DNA from: Aphidius gifuensis
Lineage: Eukaryota; Arthropoda; Insecta; Hymenoptera; Braconidae
Reading direction: 5' to 3'
Assembly: GCF_014905175.1 (NCBI RefSeq)
Contig: NC_057793.1
Location: 10,354,001 to 10,418,000, forward strand
Length of the DNA: 64,000 bases
In this document: positions 11,021 through 23,100 of the stretch, in pieces
Layout: the number at the start of each line of letters is the position of its first letter
Numbering within the stretch: the first letter of the stretch is position 1
The notes under the pieces: generated by a model
Seen by the model: the letters and a program-made list of their open reading frames with translations, nothing else
Told to the model about the DNA's origin: nothing
Database searches by the model: none
Program-made: the position numbers and the translations under genes

Positions 11021-12588
11021 ATTATACTGTTTTGTTCAACAAAGATCACTGGAAATTAGTGCACGTTATATACCAATACTTAAAAAAGACAAAGATCGAA
11101 GCAAACCTACCCGTTACAGACCAATTCCACTTACTCCAGCAATAAGTAAAGTTTTAGAAATAGTCATCAATCAAAACATCACTAAGTTTTGTAATAACAA
11201 TCATATAATACCCGACAATCAATTTGGATGTAGAGACAAACATGGAACTGTACATGCACTACACAAATTACTGTCTGATACAAATGAATATCTCCATGAT
11301 AATAAAATGGTAGGTGCTCTCTTGATTGACCTAGAGAAAGCATTTGACAGTATATGGCTAGATGGTTTATTGTATAAATTGAATAATGCAAAATTCCCAA
11401 AACATTTAACGCTTATGATAAAAAGTATGATATCAAATAAAAAGTTTGTAATGCACGACGGTATAGATAAATCATCGCTAACATTTAAAATTAAAGAAGG
11501 TTTACTGGAACTGGGAACTGTTAATTCTCCAATGTATCTGGTAACATGACTCACATATATATACGCCTGCCCAGTATGGTGGAATACAAGTTCTACAGTA
11601 ATCGAAGAAATCAGAAAGTTTGAACGAAGATGTCTACGAACATGTATTAACATCAACTTCAAAAAAGAAAATGACATAACAAGAAGAATCAGTAATGAAA
11701 TATTATACGAGAGAGCTCAGATACCACGCATTGACTGTTTTACCATAAAACTAACTAGAGATTATCTAGCAAATATGAGAAAAATTGAAAATAAAGTCAT
11801 ATTAAAATTAGCAACACCAGACTAGGACACCATAGCTATGAAAAGAGAAAAAACAGTGGTTATCTAACTCCTCGAGATTTCATCAATTGTGATATAGATG
11901 GATTGATTCAAGATGAAAACAATATTCAAGTTATATATCATTGGTCAAGACACAGCAAAAACAAAAAAAATAACATGGACCTACAATGATGTATTACAGC
12001 TAAATGCTGAAAAATTTAAAATATTCTAAAGCATTGCCAACAAGAAATTGGCATGATCATTATAGAATATTATCAAAAAAATACTAGTAGTTAACACACA
12101 GTGCTAAACATTTTGACAAGCTAGATCCAAGACAAGACTGCTGAATTTATCCAAATAAGATGTCTACCAACATCAGGAAGAGACTGACATCACGCAACAA
12201 CATATCACCTACTCCTTCTTTCCTTATCGTACCACTAGTCCTCTCTTTTGTAAATATTGTAAAGAGTATCTAGTTTTAATGAAGAGATGAAAGATATTGT
12301 TTTTATTAACATCATGCTCTAGATCAACTAGGAGTAATTAATTTTTCAATACATCCACATTACAATTAGAATTTTCTGTTTTTTTTTTAATTCAAATAAA
12401 ACAAAGCGAAAAGAATAATTGGAAATATTTTTGCATATAAACAGATGGAGCAAAGGAGAAGTCCTCAAGGACTATCCTATCTCAATACCATTAATGTAAG
12501 GTTTTTATTTAAGTTACATATTCACCTCTGAAACAAACATGTATTACCCCAAAGAAAAAAAAAACTTTATTTAAAAAAAAAAAAAAAA
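11021..12588 (+). pseudogene. Truncated, internally deleted Jockey-like non-LTR retrotransposon
   Basis: From about 11040 the plus strand reads RYIPILKKDKDRSKPTRYRP, DNQFGCRDKHGTVHALHKLL and GALLIDLEKAFDSIWLDGLL, which are reverse-transcriptase motifs up to KIKEGLLELGTVNSP. It then jumps at about 11540 directly to TYIYACPVWWN, a segment that lies after the catalytic FADD motif in relatives. The active-site block is therefore deleted. Coding similarity continues to about 11825, followed by a 3' tail with a poly(A) run at 12573-12588 that joins a 5S fragment. It is dead but clearly related to the copy at 46986-50400. Confidence 0.8.
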
Positions 12589-12616
12589 CTGCTTGGGAAC
12601 ACCACGGGTCGTTGGC
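12589..12616 (+). pseudogene. 5S rRNA 3' fragment at a retroelement poly(A) junction
   Basis: CTGCTTGGGAACACCACGGG then TCGTTGGC matches 5S nt 91-118 with three or so changes. It sits directly after a 16-nt A-run, as expected if a poly(A) non-LTR element inserted at about 5S nt 91. The downstream ATTCCTTTTGGTATTTT also matches a normal 5S 3' flank (compare 40176). Confidence 0.8.
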
Positions 12617-13880
12617 ATTCCTTTTGGTATTTTCTTTATTATCATTTTTTAAAAAATTTTTTTTAAATTATTTAAATAGGTTTGAATAATTATACAACAT
12701 AGATGTCAATAATATATCTTTTTTTGATATCAAGCTACGTATAGAACGATCATGTCAAGATCAAGATTAAAATTTTAAAAGCTCATATATGTATCAGCGT
12801 AGAATTAGTTAATCATACTTCATCAATATTTTTATTACCCACTTGGAACACCCAAATATTCCAGAAAAACGTTCAGGCTCATACGTTTAATTACATTACA
12901 TTTCATATTACATTCGAACCAGAAACCAACACGTACAAAAATCCCTTGTGCAAAAGACCATTATAAACGATATGTGATATATTTTATTTTGTTTTACTAT
13001 TAGTCTCTTGAATAAATTAAAATTACTAAATATATAATATTGGATTTTCCAAAAGGGACAAAAAATTCGCGTGCAATTTTATTTAACATACAACTTTGAC
13101 ATAACAGTAATAATAAGTTTTTTTTTTTTTTTTCGTTATTAACCCAATCAAATATGATTCTGTATATATTAGCTTGAACTCTAAATTTTTATTTACACTC
13201 TAGCCAGTTCACAATCTCATATAAATGACAATAATAAAATATACCATATATTTTTTTTTGTTTTACTATTAGTCTCTTGAATAAACTTGAATTATCAACA
13301 CAACAATGATATAAAATTAATAATTTTTTTTTTTTTTTTTGTTAATGTAAAGAGAGTACTTTTATTAAGAGAACAACATATTCAAAATCACGTAATGGTC
13401 ATATGTCGTTGATATAAATAATGAGTTATATGAAAGAAAAACAATCAAAAAATAAGCAGTAAGCTGATTGAATTCATTTTGTTAAAGTTAAACAGAAGTT
13501 GATGGTTTTCACATAATTTATTTCCATGAAAAAGTACATAATATATTAAAATTTTATAATCAAATAAAATAAAATTTATTGGACAAAAATAAAACTATTT
13601 TTAAATTATTAATTTCTATCAGCAAAAGGTCAAAAAAAAAAAAAAAAAAAATGTTATAAATACATTGTAATTCAGTGTTTTATATGCTCGAACATTCTGA
13701 GAAATATTAGTTCTTCAAAAATAGAAAAAAAGAACAAAGTCATTAGTAAAGTCGTTAACGAATAAAGTTCAAGGAGAAATTATCTTTCTTTTTCTGTTCT
13801 ACATTGTCATAATATATTCGTCTTTTTCATGAAAACTAACATGATATAAAGGGGGGAAAAAATCATTCGACTACCGTTAG
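12617..13880. other. AT-rich intergenic stretch
   Basis: Only A/T runs and short direct repeats are seen, for example TTTTGTTTTACTATTAGTCT at about 12989 and again at about 13257. No gene is supported. Confidence 0.5.
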
Positions 13881-13890
13881 TATATAAACG
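13881..13890 (+). promoter_or_regulatory. TATA box of the four-exon gene
   Basis: TATATAAACG lies about 45-50 nt upstream of the ATG at 13932, leaving room for a start site near 13910 and a very short 5' UTR. This is a typical spacing for a strongly expressed insect gene. It is placed by sequence only. Confidence 0.6.
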
Positions 13891-13931
13891 AGGTCATTTT
13901 AAGGTATAACAACAGTTTGATATTGTCAAAA

Positions 13932-15541
13932 ATGATTGAAACTTCGAATCATCATTCGACCGTGTGGGTGCTGGTATTTTTCTTCGCCGTGGTAAGTTAA
14001 CAAAAAATAAGTGTTCGTTATATATAAGTGATCAATAGAATTACACAATTATTGATAGTTATATTATAGAATATATAAAATATTTTGTGTAAATTATAAA
14101 TACAGAAGTTATAAAAATCTCATTATTTTCAGAGTTTCGCGACAGCCAATAAAAATTACACATCAGGATCCATCAATTCCAGCCTCGACAAATTTTTTTC
14201 TTCTTACAACAACCGCGTTTTTGCAAACGTGTTATATCCAAACAATGTGACTGACATCATAAATAAAGCGAATCAAAAATATTTTACGGATATGTATAAA
14301 CTCCTTGCTTTTAAACGGGATAGAATAAATACTCAGGCTGATAGTGATTCGAATAAAGGTGATAATCAAGTGTGCTACGCATTGATTCATAATGAATTAA
14401 ATTTAGAATTTAATTCTTTCATAAACAGGATGAGTGATATCATTCGGACGATTAGCTCTACTTTGCAATCGAAACAATACAGCAATTTCATGGTAAAATA
14501 TTTTTAGATCGAATTTTTATAATTACATCAAAGTTATTTTTATTATGAATAACTTCTTGATACAGCATATACATAGGCTACGTATAGGCTTATAGACGAC
14601 GTTTTATACATTTGTTGAACTATTTTTCAGGATGCAAAAAAATTTCAGATTGAATTTGATAAATTCGTGAATGATTGCAAAACAACTGATTGCGACTATA
14701 CAAAAGTTATGGCATTAATGCAAAAAATTCAACCGTATGATGTTGAAAGAAATAAACTATCCGATGTTTTTTATATTGTGAGTGAAAAATTGAGGATTCA
14801 AGTAGATTTTTTTAAATTGTTTATCAATAATAGCACTAACAGTATATTGGATTTTTGTTTGAGATCAAATTTACTAGCTAATGAATCTTTAGTCAATGAA
14901 TTTATAAAAACGTCAGGTGAATCAATGAAAAAATATAGTGAAAAACTTATAAATGTTGAAAAATTGGATGCTTTTATTTTCAACACTTATAAATCAAAAC
15001 TCGAAAATTACATGACTGAAGAAATGAAACTCTATAAAAACAAAATTCAGGCTGGTCAAAAAGTTGTTGTTGATAGTTGCAGACGAGATCTTGAACAACA
15101 AGGTACCTATAGCTATCAGCTTTCAAATGATCGTTTACAACGATACCATGATGCCTGCACTTCCTACCTGAATGACAGCACATTATTTTTACTGAAGGTA
15201 AAACAATAAACTTGTTCGTTAGAATTACATTTTCATCGTATAATGCTATAAATTTTTAAAATTCTTCAAGTTTCAAAAATAAACCTTTTTTTTCAATGTT
15301 CCAGAAAACAAAGGATTATCTGGATCTATTGGAATCTGTAAAAATATCAAAAATAACATTGACTACAAAGACCAAAGAGCAATTCGTGATTGAATTTTTC
15401 AATTTATTCAAGAAATTTCAAAAGATACAGATTAATGAATTAGTACCAGTACCAGATTTCATGCAACAATCCCACATACTCTTTAGCAATTTTCAACAAG
15501 TTATTCATGAATTATCACTTTTGAAAGATATCTGTAATTGA
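13932..15541 (+). CDS. Four-exon gene for a secreted helical protein of unknown function (407 aa)
   Basis: Exons are 13932-13991, 14133-14492, 14631-15197 and 15305-15541. All three introns are GT-AG (GTAAGT, GTAAAA, GTAAAA donors; TTTTCAG, TTTTCAG, TTCCAG acceptors), all are phase 0, and the joined length is 1224 nt. The N-terminus MIETSNHHSTVWVLVFFFAV SFATA is a good signal peptide, with cleavage likely near ATA/NKN. The mature protein is mostly amphipathic helix, with about seven cysteines and several N-glycosylation sequons (NYT, NSS, NVT, NNST, NDST). It has no membrane segment after the signal and no domain I recognise. A TATA box lies ~45 nt upstream and AATAAA at 15712. In a parasitoid such a protein could be a venom or other secreted lineage-specific factor, but that is speculation. 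Confidence 0.85.
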
Positions 15542-15711
15542 AATAATGCAAGCCAATACAGAATGATTCACTCAGTGATAACAATAATGCACTGATATTT
15601 CCATATTATTATAATGTGATATGTTTAATTAAACCGTAGACAAATGTGTTTATATTCTGTTGCGTTATTTTTTTTCGATAAAAAAATATTCTCTACTGCA
15701 TCTTGTAAAAT

Positions 15712-15717
15712 AATAAA
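15712..15717 (+). terminator. Polyadenylation signal AATAAA
   Basis: AATAAA lies about 170 nt after the stop codon of the four-exon secreted-protein gene, within AT-rich 3' UTR. It is the first well-formed signal downstream. Confidence 0.5.
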
Positions 15718-16510
15718 TATCCTCGAAAATTAGTAGTTGAGTCTTGAGTGTTGGTTTTGTTTAGTTACTCCTGATGGATATGAACCCAATAAAAAAAAAT
15801 TTGAAAAATGCAAATGGCACTTGGTGCTCCCAAGTCGTTTTTTTTTTTTTTCAAGTAATGTGGAATTTTTTCTTCTAAGCAGTATACGTGAAAATAAGAC
15901 TGAAACAAAAATCTTACAACTAACAGTAATAAAATAAAATAGTAATGGCAAATTTACGGTTCCTTGTTGGAGGTCTTCTTGAATTTCCCAGGTAGGAATC
16001 GCCCAGCCGTAACGATTGTAACAGGCTTGGCACAAGCTTGATTTCCAACCCTTGTGTCCCAAGTTTGTGTCGAGCCTGTTACGATGGTCTGACCCTAGGC
16101 TCACACAAAGCCTTGGAAATCAGTCTTGTGTCAAGATTGGATTTTAAGTTTGACACAAGCTTGGTATACCAAGCGTAAACATGACATTTATTTCGATTCA
16201 TCAGGCATTATAATTGTGTCAAGCCTGTACTTTTTTGTTTTACCCGGCCTCACACGAGCCTTGTGTCAAGCTCGTTTTATCAAGCTTGACACGAGACTTG
16301 ACTTGTGCATATATTCAATTAAAAAAAAAAAAATTATAATATTTAGATCTACATATAGAGTGTAAATAGAAATTCCAAATAGCAATTATTAGGTTTTGAG
16401 TATCGTGCCAATCTGTTACAAGGACTGTGTATTAAGTCTCGAATATATCTTTGATTCATATCAAAATTTTTTGTGAGCCTGTTATAAATACCCCGGTGGT
16501 TGACGTCATA

Positions 16511-17594
16511 CCCGAGTGGAAAAATTTTCAGGATGCCCTATTTGACCTCAAACCCTGATCAGAAACGGATCAGGATTCCTTATTCAGGGAACCTGACTCA
16601 TTCCTGACCCGAACCTGGTCAGGACACCTTACGATTTCCTTAAGTCAGGTAACCTTATCCAATCCTGTACAGGAAAGGAATAGGAAACCTTGACGTATCC
16701 TGAATAAGGTTTCCTGAACAGATTCTGACCAGGATACTATCAGGAAAATTTTATCAAATAAATCATTTTTTTTATTCAGTTTTCCTGTTCAGGAAAGGAA
16801 CAGGAAACCTGAACGTATCCTGAATAAGGTTTCCTGAACAGATTCTGACCAGAATATTATCAGGAAAAATATTCTTTGGATTTAATTTTAATTTTAATTC
16901 TAAAACAAAATGACAAGGGACAATTTAACAAATTGTTATATTTTATTTTTACGTTAAATATACGTCACAAATTCTAATTTAAGTTTTTTTCAGCTGATGT
17001 AATTTATGAAAGCAAAAAATCACATCCGATCATCGATAGACGGCATGGCCGCGCGTGTTAAGGCCCGTAGTTGTAATCTGAACGATCCGAGTTCGCGTCC
17101 CGCTAGTGGTTAGGTAATCTGAGTTATGTTAGGTATATAAAATCTTATCATTCAACCTGTTTCATCATTAACAGTGCTATAGTAAATTATTTAGCCGATT
17201 TACAAAACATCAAATAATAAAAATTAATTTTTTTTTAGAATTACTTGATCCGTTTCAGATCAGGAATCCTGTTCCATTCCTGATCAGGTATCCTGGTCAG
17301 GTTTCCTGATCCGATTCTGATCAGAATCCTAAAAAAAAGCGTTACATTCTGATCCGTTCCTGAACAGGATTCCTGGTTATATTCTAGTCAGGAATCTTGA
17401 TCCATTCCTGTTCAGGTATCCTGGCTCTAACCTTACAATCTGGTCAGGTTTCCTGATCCGGTTCTGATCAGAATCCTAAAAAAGAGCGTTACATTCTGAT
17501 CCGTTCCTGAACAGGATTCCTGATCCGGTTCTGATTTGAAATCAGGTTCCCTGATCCGGTTCTGATCAGAACCTTAACTAAATTTCCACTCGGG
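16511..17594. mobile_element. Nested MITE, CCCGAGTGGAAA termini
   Basis: CCCGAGTGGAAAAATTTTC at the left and TTTCCACTCGGG at the right, flanked by TA. The host copy without it is preserved at 61141 (GGTTGACTTGATAGAGC versus GGTTGACGTCATA ... TAGAGC here), which proves the nesting. The arms are dense in CCTGATCAGGAAACC-like words in both orientations. The central part contains a tRNA-Ser/Leu-like segment. No coding capacity is present. Confidence 0.85.
17039..17112 (+). pseudogene. tRNA-Ser/Leu-like sequence inside the nested MITE
   Basis: GGCCGCGCGTGTTAAGGC resembles the A box and D arm of tRNA-Ser/Leu (GGCCGAGTGGTTAAGGC), and GAGTTCGCGTCCCGC about 50 nt later resembles the B box and T arm (GGTTCGAATCCCGC). 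The 5' GACGGC and 3' GCTAGTGG do not pair well as an acceptor stem, so I call it a tRNA-derived pseudogene, possibly a Pol III promoter or SINE head. Confidence 0.5.
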
Positions 17595-17650
17595 TAGAGC
17601 ATCGGAATTCCACGTGAGAGACCTAGGATCGATCCCCCAGTACGCCGTTT
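17595..17650 (+). pseudogene. tRNA-like segment of the outer MITE (3' part)
   Basis: TAGAGCATCGGAATTCCACG ... GAGACCTAGGATCGATCCCC resembles the D arm (TAGAGCATTGGA) and the B box (GGTTCGATCCCC) of a tRNA. Its 5' part (GGTGGTTGACGTCA, 16496-16510) is separated from it by the nested MITE. The intact version is at 61145-61203. Confidence 0.5.
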
Positions 17651-18131
17651 ATTTTCGTTCAAATTATTATCGTTAATTCAACTTGGATCGTGTAAATAAT
17701 AATAAGATCAAAAATAATAAATTAATAATAATAGTTATTCATATTTATTTATAATTTTTTTTGCAAGACTTTGTCAAGCTTGGATTCAAAGCTTGTGTCA
17801 AGCTTGGATTCGAAGCTTGTGTCAAGCTTGGATTCGAAGCTTGACAAAAGCAAATACATGGTTATCATTCCAGGTTCTTACCAAGCTTGACACAAGCTTG
17901 TCCCAATCGTCGATTCCTACCTGGGTTTAAACGTTATTGATGATTTATTTATATAATCATGTAATACGATTTTTTTGTTTGGACTCATGAGTTTAATTAT
18001 GAGTATTAGATATTTTGCAAATTTTATATTATTCAAATTATAGAGCAAACGCTTTTCTCCAGATGATATTTTGTGTTGTGCATATTGTACCATAATTCTC
18101 TCCATCATCCAAGTCACCCATTTAAGTACTA

Positions 18132-18380
18132 CCCAGGTAGGAATCGACGATTGGGACAAGCTTGTGTCAAGCTTGGATTCCAAGCGTGTGTCAAGCTTGG
18201 TAAGAGCTTGGAATGATAACCATGTATTTGCTTGTGTCAAGCTTCGAATCCAAGCTTGACACAGTCTTGCGAAAAAAATTATAAATAAATATAAATAACT
18301 ATTATTATTAATTTATTATTTTTGACATTATTATTATTTACACGATCCAAGTTGAATTAACGATAATAATTTGAGCGAAA
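18132..18380. mobile_element. Truncated CCCAGGTAGGAATCG MITE
   Basis: The left terminus CCCAGGTAGGAATCG starts after TA inside a 5S fragment (compare AAGTACTAACC at 8470 with AAGTACTA|CCC here). The arm of GTGTCAAGCTTGG repeats follows, then AT-rich interior matching the reverse complement of 17655-17760. It stops abruptly near 18380 at the upstream flank of the next 5S gene, so the right end is lost. Confidence 0.75.
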
Positions 18381-18419
18381 AAAAAGTCAGATAAAACAAA
18401 GTTTTAGATTTCTGCATTC

Positions 18420-18537
18420 GCCAACGACCATATCGGCTTGAGTACACCAGTTCTCGTCCGATCACTGAAGTTAAGCAAGGCTGAGCGTGGTTAGTACTTG
18501 GATGGGTGACCGCTTGGGAACACCACGTGCCGTTGGC
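18420..18537 (+). rRNA. 5S ribosomal RNA gene
   Basis: This is a full-length 118-nt copy, apparently identical to the one at 10379, with an intact internal control region and a T-run terminator right after it (ATCCTTTTTTGC). It carries the shared upstream flank AAGTCAGATAAAACAAAG. It faces the 5S gene at 19016 in a convergent pair. Confidence 0.95.
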
Positions 18538-19015
18538 ATCCTTTTTTGCTATTTTTTTAGATTAATTAATACAGCTGTTTTGCATTAACTTTTTTAATAA
18601 GTGAGTCTGCTGTTGTTACAAAAGCACGAGTTTCGTTTGAAATATCATTCAGATAGGTGTTGAATGACTTAGGACCCATAACTGATCGTACAAGTGATTA
18701 CAATCTCGATTTCTTGAAAAATATTCGAGATATCGAAATTTTCTCTCTACCATACTTTTTTGCTTATAAAGACAATCAAATTAGTCATAAAATTTTTTCA
18801 CTACGGGAATCGTAAAATCGCTGCCAGTTGAATATTATTGACAACGATGATTATACATTACGAATAATAACAAAAAAAACACGTAAACCTTAACATAACA
18901 ATGATAAATCAACAAGATGTTAAATTAGAACCAACAACAGTAACAGACTTGGTTGTTAAAAAATTGATAAAAAACGACGGAATTAATTAATTCAAAAAAA
19001 AAATGCAAAAAGAAT
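18538..19015. repeat. Spacer of a convergent 5S pair with a decayed RT fragment
   Basis: The left part (ATTAATACAGCTGTTTTGCA ..., then GAATGACTTAGGACCCATAA) matches the spacer that follows 5S at 46844 and 50827, including an antisense trace of reverse transcriptase around its GSVLGPKS motif. The right part (CAACAGTAACAGACTTGG ... ACGACGGAATTAATTAATTC) is the reverse complement of the flank after 10496. The spacer is therefore a hybrid of two arm types. Confidence 0.7.
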
Positions 19016-19133
19016 GCCAACGGCACGTGGTGTTCCCAAGCGGTCACCCATCCAAGTACTAACCACGCTCAGCCTTGCTTAACTTCAGTGATCGGACGAG
19101 AACTGGTGTACTCAAGCCGATATGGTCGTTGGC
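19016..19133 (-). rRNA. 5S ribosomal RNA gene
   Basis: This is a full-length 118-nt minus-strand copy, intact through the internal control region, followed on its own strand by ATTCTTTTTGCATTTTTTT as terminator. Its upstream flank (GTATGCATGAATTCAAAACT ... ATTCATGCAATTACTGAG) is related to the flanks of the 5S genes at 8779, 10379 and 40525. Confidence 0.95.
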
Positions 19134-22100
19134 GTATGCATGAATTCAAAACTTCGTTATATCTTTTTTAATTCATGCAATTACTGAGATATTTCGTTTT
19201 AGTTTTCTGTGATGCATTTATGAAGTCATTTATAATTGAACACATCTCTTAACCATATTATTAAATACTCTATTATAAGAACTCTGGAAGACTCCGTAGA
19301 TTTTCATCCAAGAAGCACTAGGGCAAGCTTGTCATATCAAGATGCGAAATAAACTTTATTAAACTTTATATATTTAAATTCAATTTTTCATAGTTTTATT
19401 CTATACATTTTTTTTCGTTAAATACCGACGAAGCTTTTCGCAGTGAATAACCATAAAAATTAATGCATGTTCTTATCTACAAATTACAGTTACATAAATT
19501 TCCGACGAAGAAAAAAAAATAAAGTATAACAATGAGTAAAATTAAAATGACAATAAAAATATCTGAAAAAAAGATCTTCGTACGATATGATAAATGAGTT
19601 AAAAAAACAAATAATTTTATCATTAAACAAGTAAAAATAAAAAATATTTATAAAAATATGTAAAAAATGTATAATAAATTATGTTAAAATTCATTGATTC
19701 CATACAGTATTTAATAGATTAAATACAAAAGAGGAAGCGACAAGCGTGATAGAGATATAATGAGACTGACGGGAATTAATAATTAATAACCTGAATCCAA
19801 AATTAAATGTATTCGTCAGAGGGGTTGTGTGTGGAGAGTATTGGTATGGGACGTCCGATATAGTACAAAACAAGCAACGAATGCCACATGGGCGCGTGGT
19901 AGATTCGGAAATGGCATTCATAAAGCTGATGTCTCTCGCGAAAATAACACGAGGGTGCGAGGTGTTTTTTGATCACTGTTGTTCAGTATATACTACTTGC
20001 AACCTACTATGAATGACAACATGTATAAAATATATAAAGCAGGGTGGTCGGATAAAAAAAAAAAAAAAAAAGAGAGTAAATTTGAGCAGCTTGTCTCTAT
20101 CTTTCTCTCTCTCTGTCTCTTGTTTTGTTTTTTGTGTGTATAGAGAAATGCTGTATGACTCTCGAGGGCAATAGAAGGGTAGTTGCATTATTTATGGGGG
20201 CCATCGATCATCGTCCAGACTTTGTGGGACCAACCCCACTAATCACCATATGACAAGCGTGTATTTATTTATTCTGAAATTCACTGATGTCAACATGTTA
20301 TATTACATTAAATCTAATTGTTGTTTTTAGACGACCCAAGCTGTGACATATTTTATTTGAATATAATTTTTATAGAAAAAAAAATACTACTTAAAATTGT
20401 TGCTAAGATATTTATGAAATTGAAAATATTTTCTGGTACCGTATTTAGTTTCAATTTACTTATTTCTAAAATTAAATAATATATTTGTAGAGTATTTTTG
20501 TCTCGTATAATATTTTTTTCCATCAATCCATGTTATTATTTGATAATAAAAAAATAGTTACATTCCATATGTGTATCAATATAAACGTAACAAAATATAA
20601 TTGTAAAAAAGAAAATATTGGAATTTATTTTTAAAAATTCAGAATATTTATTTATTATATAATTTATTTGAAATATTGGGAATAATTATCTAGGACAAAC
20701 GATAAGGTATAAGATCAAATGATTCTTAGCAGTGAAATAATGTTTAGTTCATCTTCAATTTGAATATGCAAAAGACTAAGCATTAGATGATCTGGCCAGA
20801 GCTATATGTGATCAAGTCAATGGTCAAAACTAGACCAACATTCTAACAATTAATATTCACACATATCCAAATTTATTTAATTTTTCTTTTGATATGTACT
20901 AAAAGTGAAATCTTCTATTGCGCATCACGACAAAGGACATCAAAATATCTTGCATGTACTTGGGCCTCACGCAAGACACTCATAAAAACTCTCAAACTCT
21001 TATACCTCGATTCACAGCTTGCAACATCTATATGCTTTGTTAATTTAGTTAAATAATTTGAAACAACAGCAGTTTGATAAAGGCATGGCAGTTGAATTCT
21101 ATTGAAGTAAATTGACATTAAACCATAAATGAACTTTTCAAAAAGAAAAAAACTGAAATTTTTCTTAGACCTCATGCCTTTTTTAAATTGACTAATCATC
21201 AATTATTTATCATCCAAATTCCAATTATTAATTTTAATCCATAACTATGCTACAATATTTTTATACAACCATTTAAATTATATATACCCAAAAATAAATA
21301 TTGCATATACTGGGTGGTCATAATTGAACACTGTGATAAGGGTTGTAATTTTTAAAATATATGCCAGTGACCTCAAATTCTTTTTAAGCATACATCTAAG
21401 CTTTCTATATTTTTATTATTTATTAATTTTTTTTAAACTTGCAAGTAAGATGCCATCAACACAGCAAAACCATTATCTTTTTCTGGTACAAATGATCCTC
21501 TCGCATATACTATTCTCAGTTTGCGCACAAGAAGCGATTATGATTTATGATTGCTTGGTGAAAACGGTCGGATACATGCGTGATCTTACTCTCTCTGTCT
21601 CTCACTCTCTCTTTATTTCTCTCTCTCTCGTTCTTTATTTTTTACACATACATACGCGTATATATTTAATGAACATATATTGTATGCAAACGTTATATAC
21701 AAGAAGAAACCGTAAATTAGATTTAACTTAAAGACAGGAAAATTTTCATCGGTGAACTTTCATAAATAATACGTATGTGCATGTATGTCTGGAAGAAGTG
21801 CGTATATGTTCAAAGAATTTACTGAGGATATAATATACAAGAGGTGACTATATACGCGGGTAAGTTGAGATTCCACTCAAAGAATTATCATTAACATTAT
21901 GTATACAAGTTTTTAGACTCTTGTCCTCAATTTTTGTCCTATCTACTTAAACTTATTTTAAAACCACAGAAACAGTAAATAAATATATAAATATAAATTA
22001 TTGTATACATATATATATAAATTTATATTGTATATATTTATATGCAAACAAGATAATTGGTAGAAAGGTAAAAGTAGCCAGCTAATAATACATTAAATTA

Positions 22101-23100
22101 ATTAAATTGATATTTAATTTTATATTATCAGAGCAATTGACTTTCTAAAGAAATAATTCAAATTGTCTCTTCAAATAAAATGTCAAAGTTTATTTAATAA
22201 TAATTAATAAGCTTTAAATATTTTAAATAAACAATTTAATAGATTAAAAACAATCACTGAAATTTACATAATTTTTTTTTATTCGATTAAAAAAAATATA
22301 TATATATATCTTTTCTTGATCCAATTAATCAAATTTTTATTATATAAATGTTTTTTTACACTTATAATAAATAATTAATCTTACTCAACTAAATTTTTGT
22401 AACAAAGTTTTATTTCCATGGAATAAATTGATAATTTATACTGTGTTATTGAATAAATTAAAATGAAAAAACATTTATACTAAGTTAATAATATTTATTT
22501 TATTTTGATAAATAAGCGTGAAACAAAAATAAAAAATTAATAAATATTAAAAGAGCAGTATGATAAATAAATATAATTAAATTTATAATGATAATAATAT
22601 TTCAAGTAATATTAGTTTTATTATACACGACTTTCTAGACGATAGCTTAAAATGTATACATGTCAAAAATTTTAAAATTTCATAACACAAGTTGTTGAAG
22701 AATTACTATTAGATAATAAAATAGATCAAGTATTTACAAAAGTAGTAGTATTATTTATTTCTTTTGATGTTTTTCTTTAAATTATCGTAAAACGAGAAAA
22801 TTTTGTATAAAATCTTTGGAATATCCATGAAGTGCAGCATCAAAAGTTTTTGCATTTTCTTTATCATTTGGAATGATGCTTGTTTAAGGAAACAAATTGA
22901 AACGAGTCAAAAGCTCGACTATATATACTGTATTTCTGAAATATGTAAATATTAATAAATAAATAAAAAAAAAAAACGTTTAAGTATATAAAAATGAATG
23001 AGAAAAACACTGAGATGTATGACGAAATAATAAAAATGACAGTAAATGATTATTTCTTATAACAAGTGGAAAATTAAATTGGTAGAAATTATAAGCTTAA

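Larger units (their letters stand above)
15987..17925. mobile_element. Foldback MITE, CCCAGGTAGGAATCG termini, itself interrupted
   Basis: The termini are inverted: CCCAGGTAGGAATCG at the left and CGATTCCTACCTGGG at the right. A 2-bp duplication TT flanks it, and the empty site GAATTTTAAACG survives at about 7546. The arms are made of short repeats of AAGCTTGTGTCAAGCTTGG type in opposite orientations, so each single strand can fold. The middle holds a tRNA-like sequence. A second MITE (16511-17594) sits within that sequence; without it the element is about 850 bp. No transposase is present, so it is non-autonomous. Confidence 0.85.
15809..18045 (-). pseudogene. Non-LTR retroelement remnant split by a MITE, ending in a 5S fragment
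   Basis: At the left, CAAATGGCACTTGGTGCTCC and the following CAAGTCG (to 15837) is a minus-strand 5S fragment (from ~nt 92), then a T-run, i.e. the element's poly(A) tail. Antisense reverse-transcriptase sequence (CTTGTTGGAGGTCTTCTTGA) leads to 15986 and resumes at 17926 (TTTAAACGTTATTGATG). The interruption is the MITE at 15987-17925. The uninterrupted relative at 7456-7680 gives the empty site. Confidence 0.75.
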
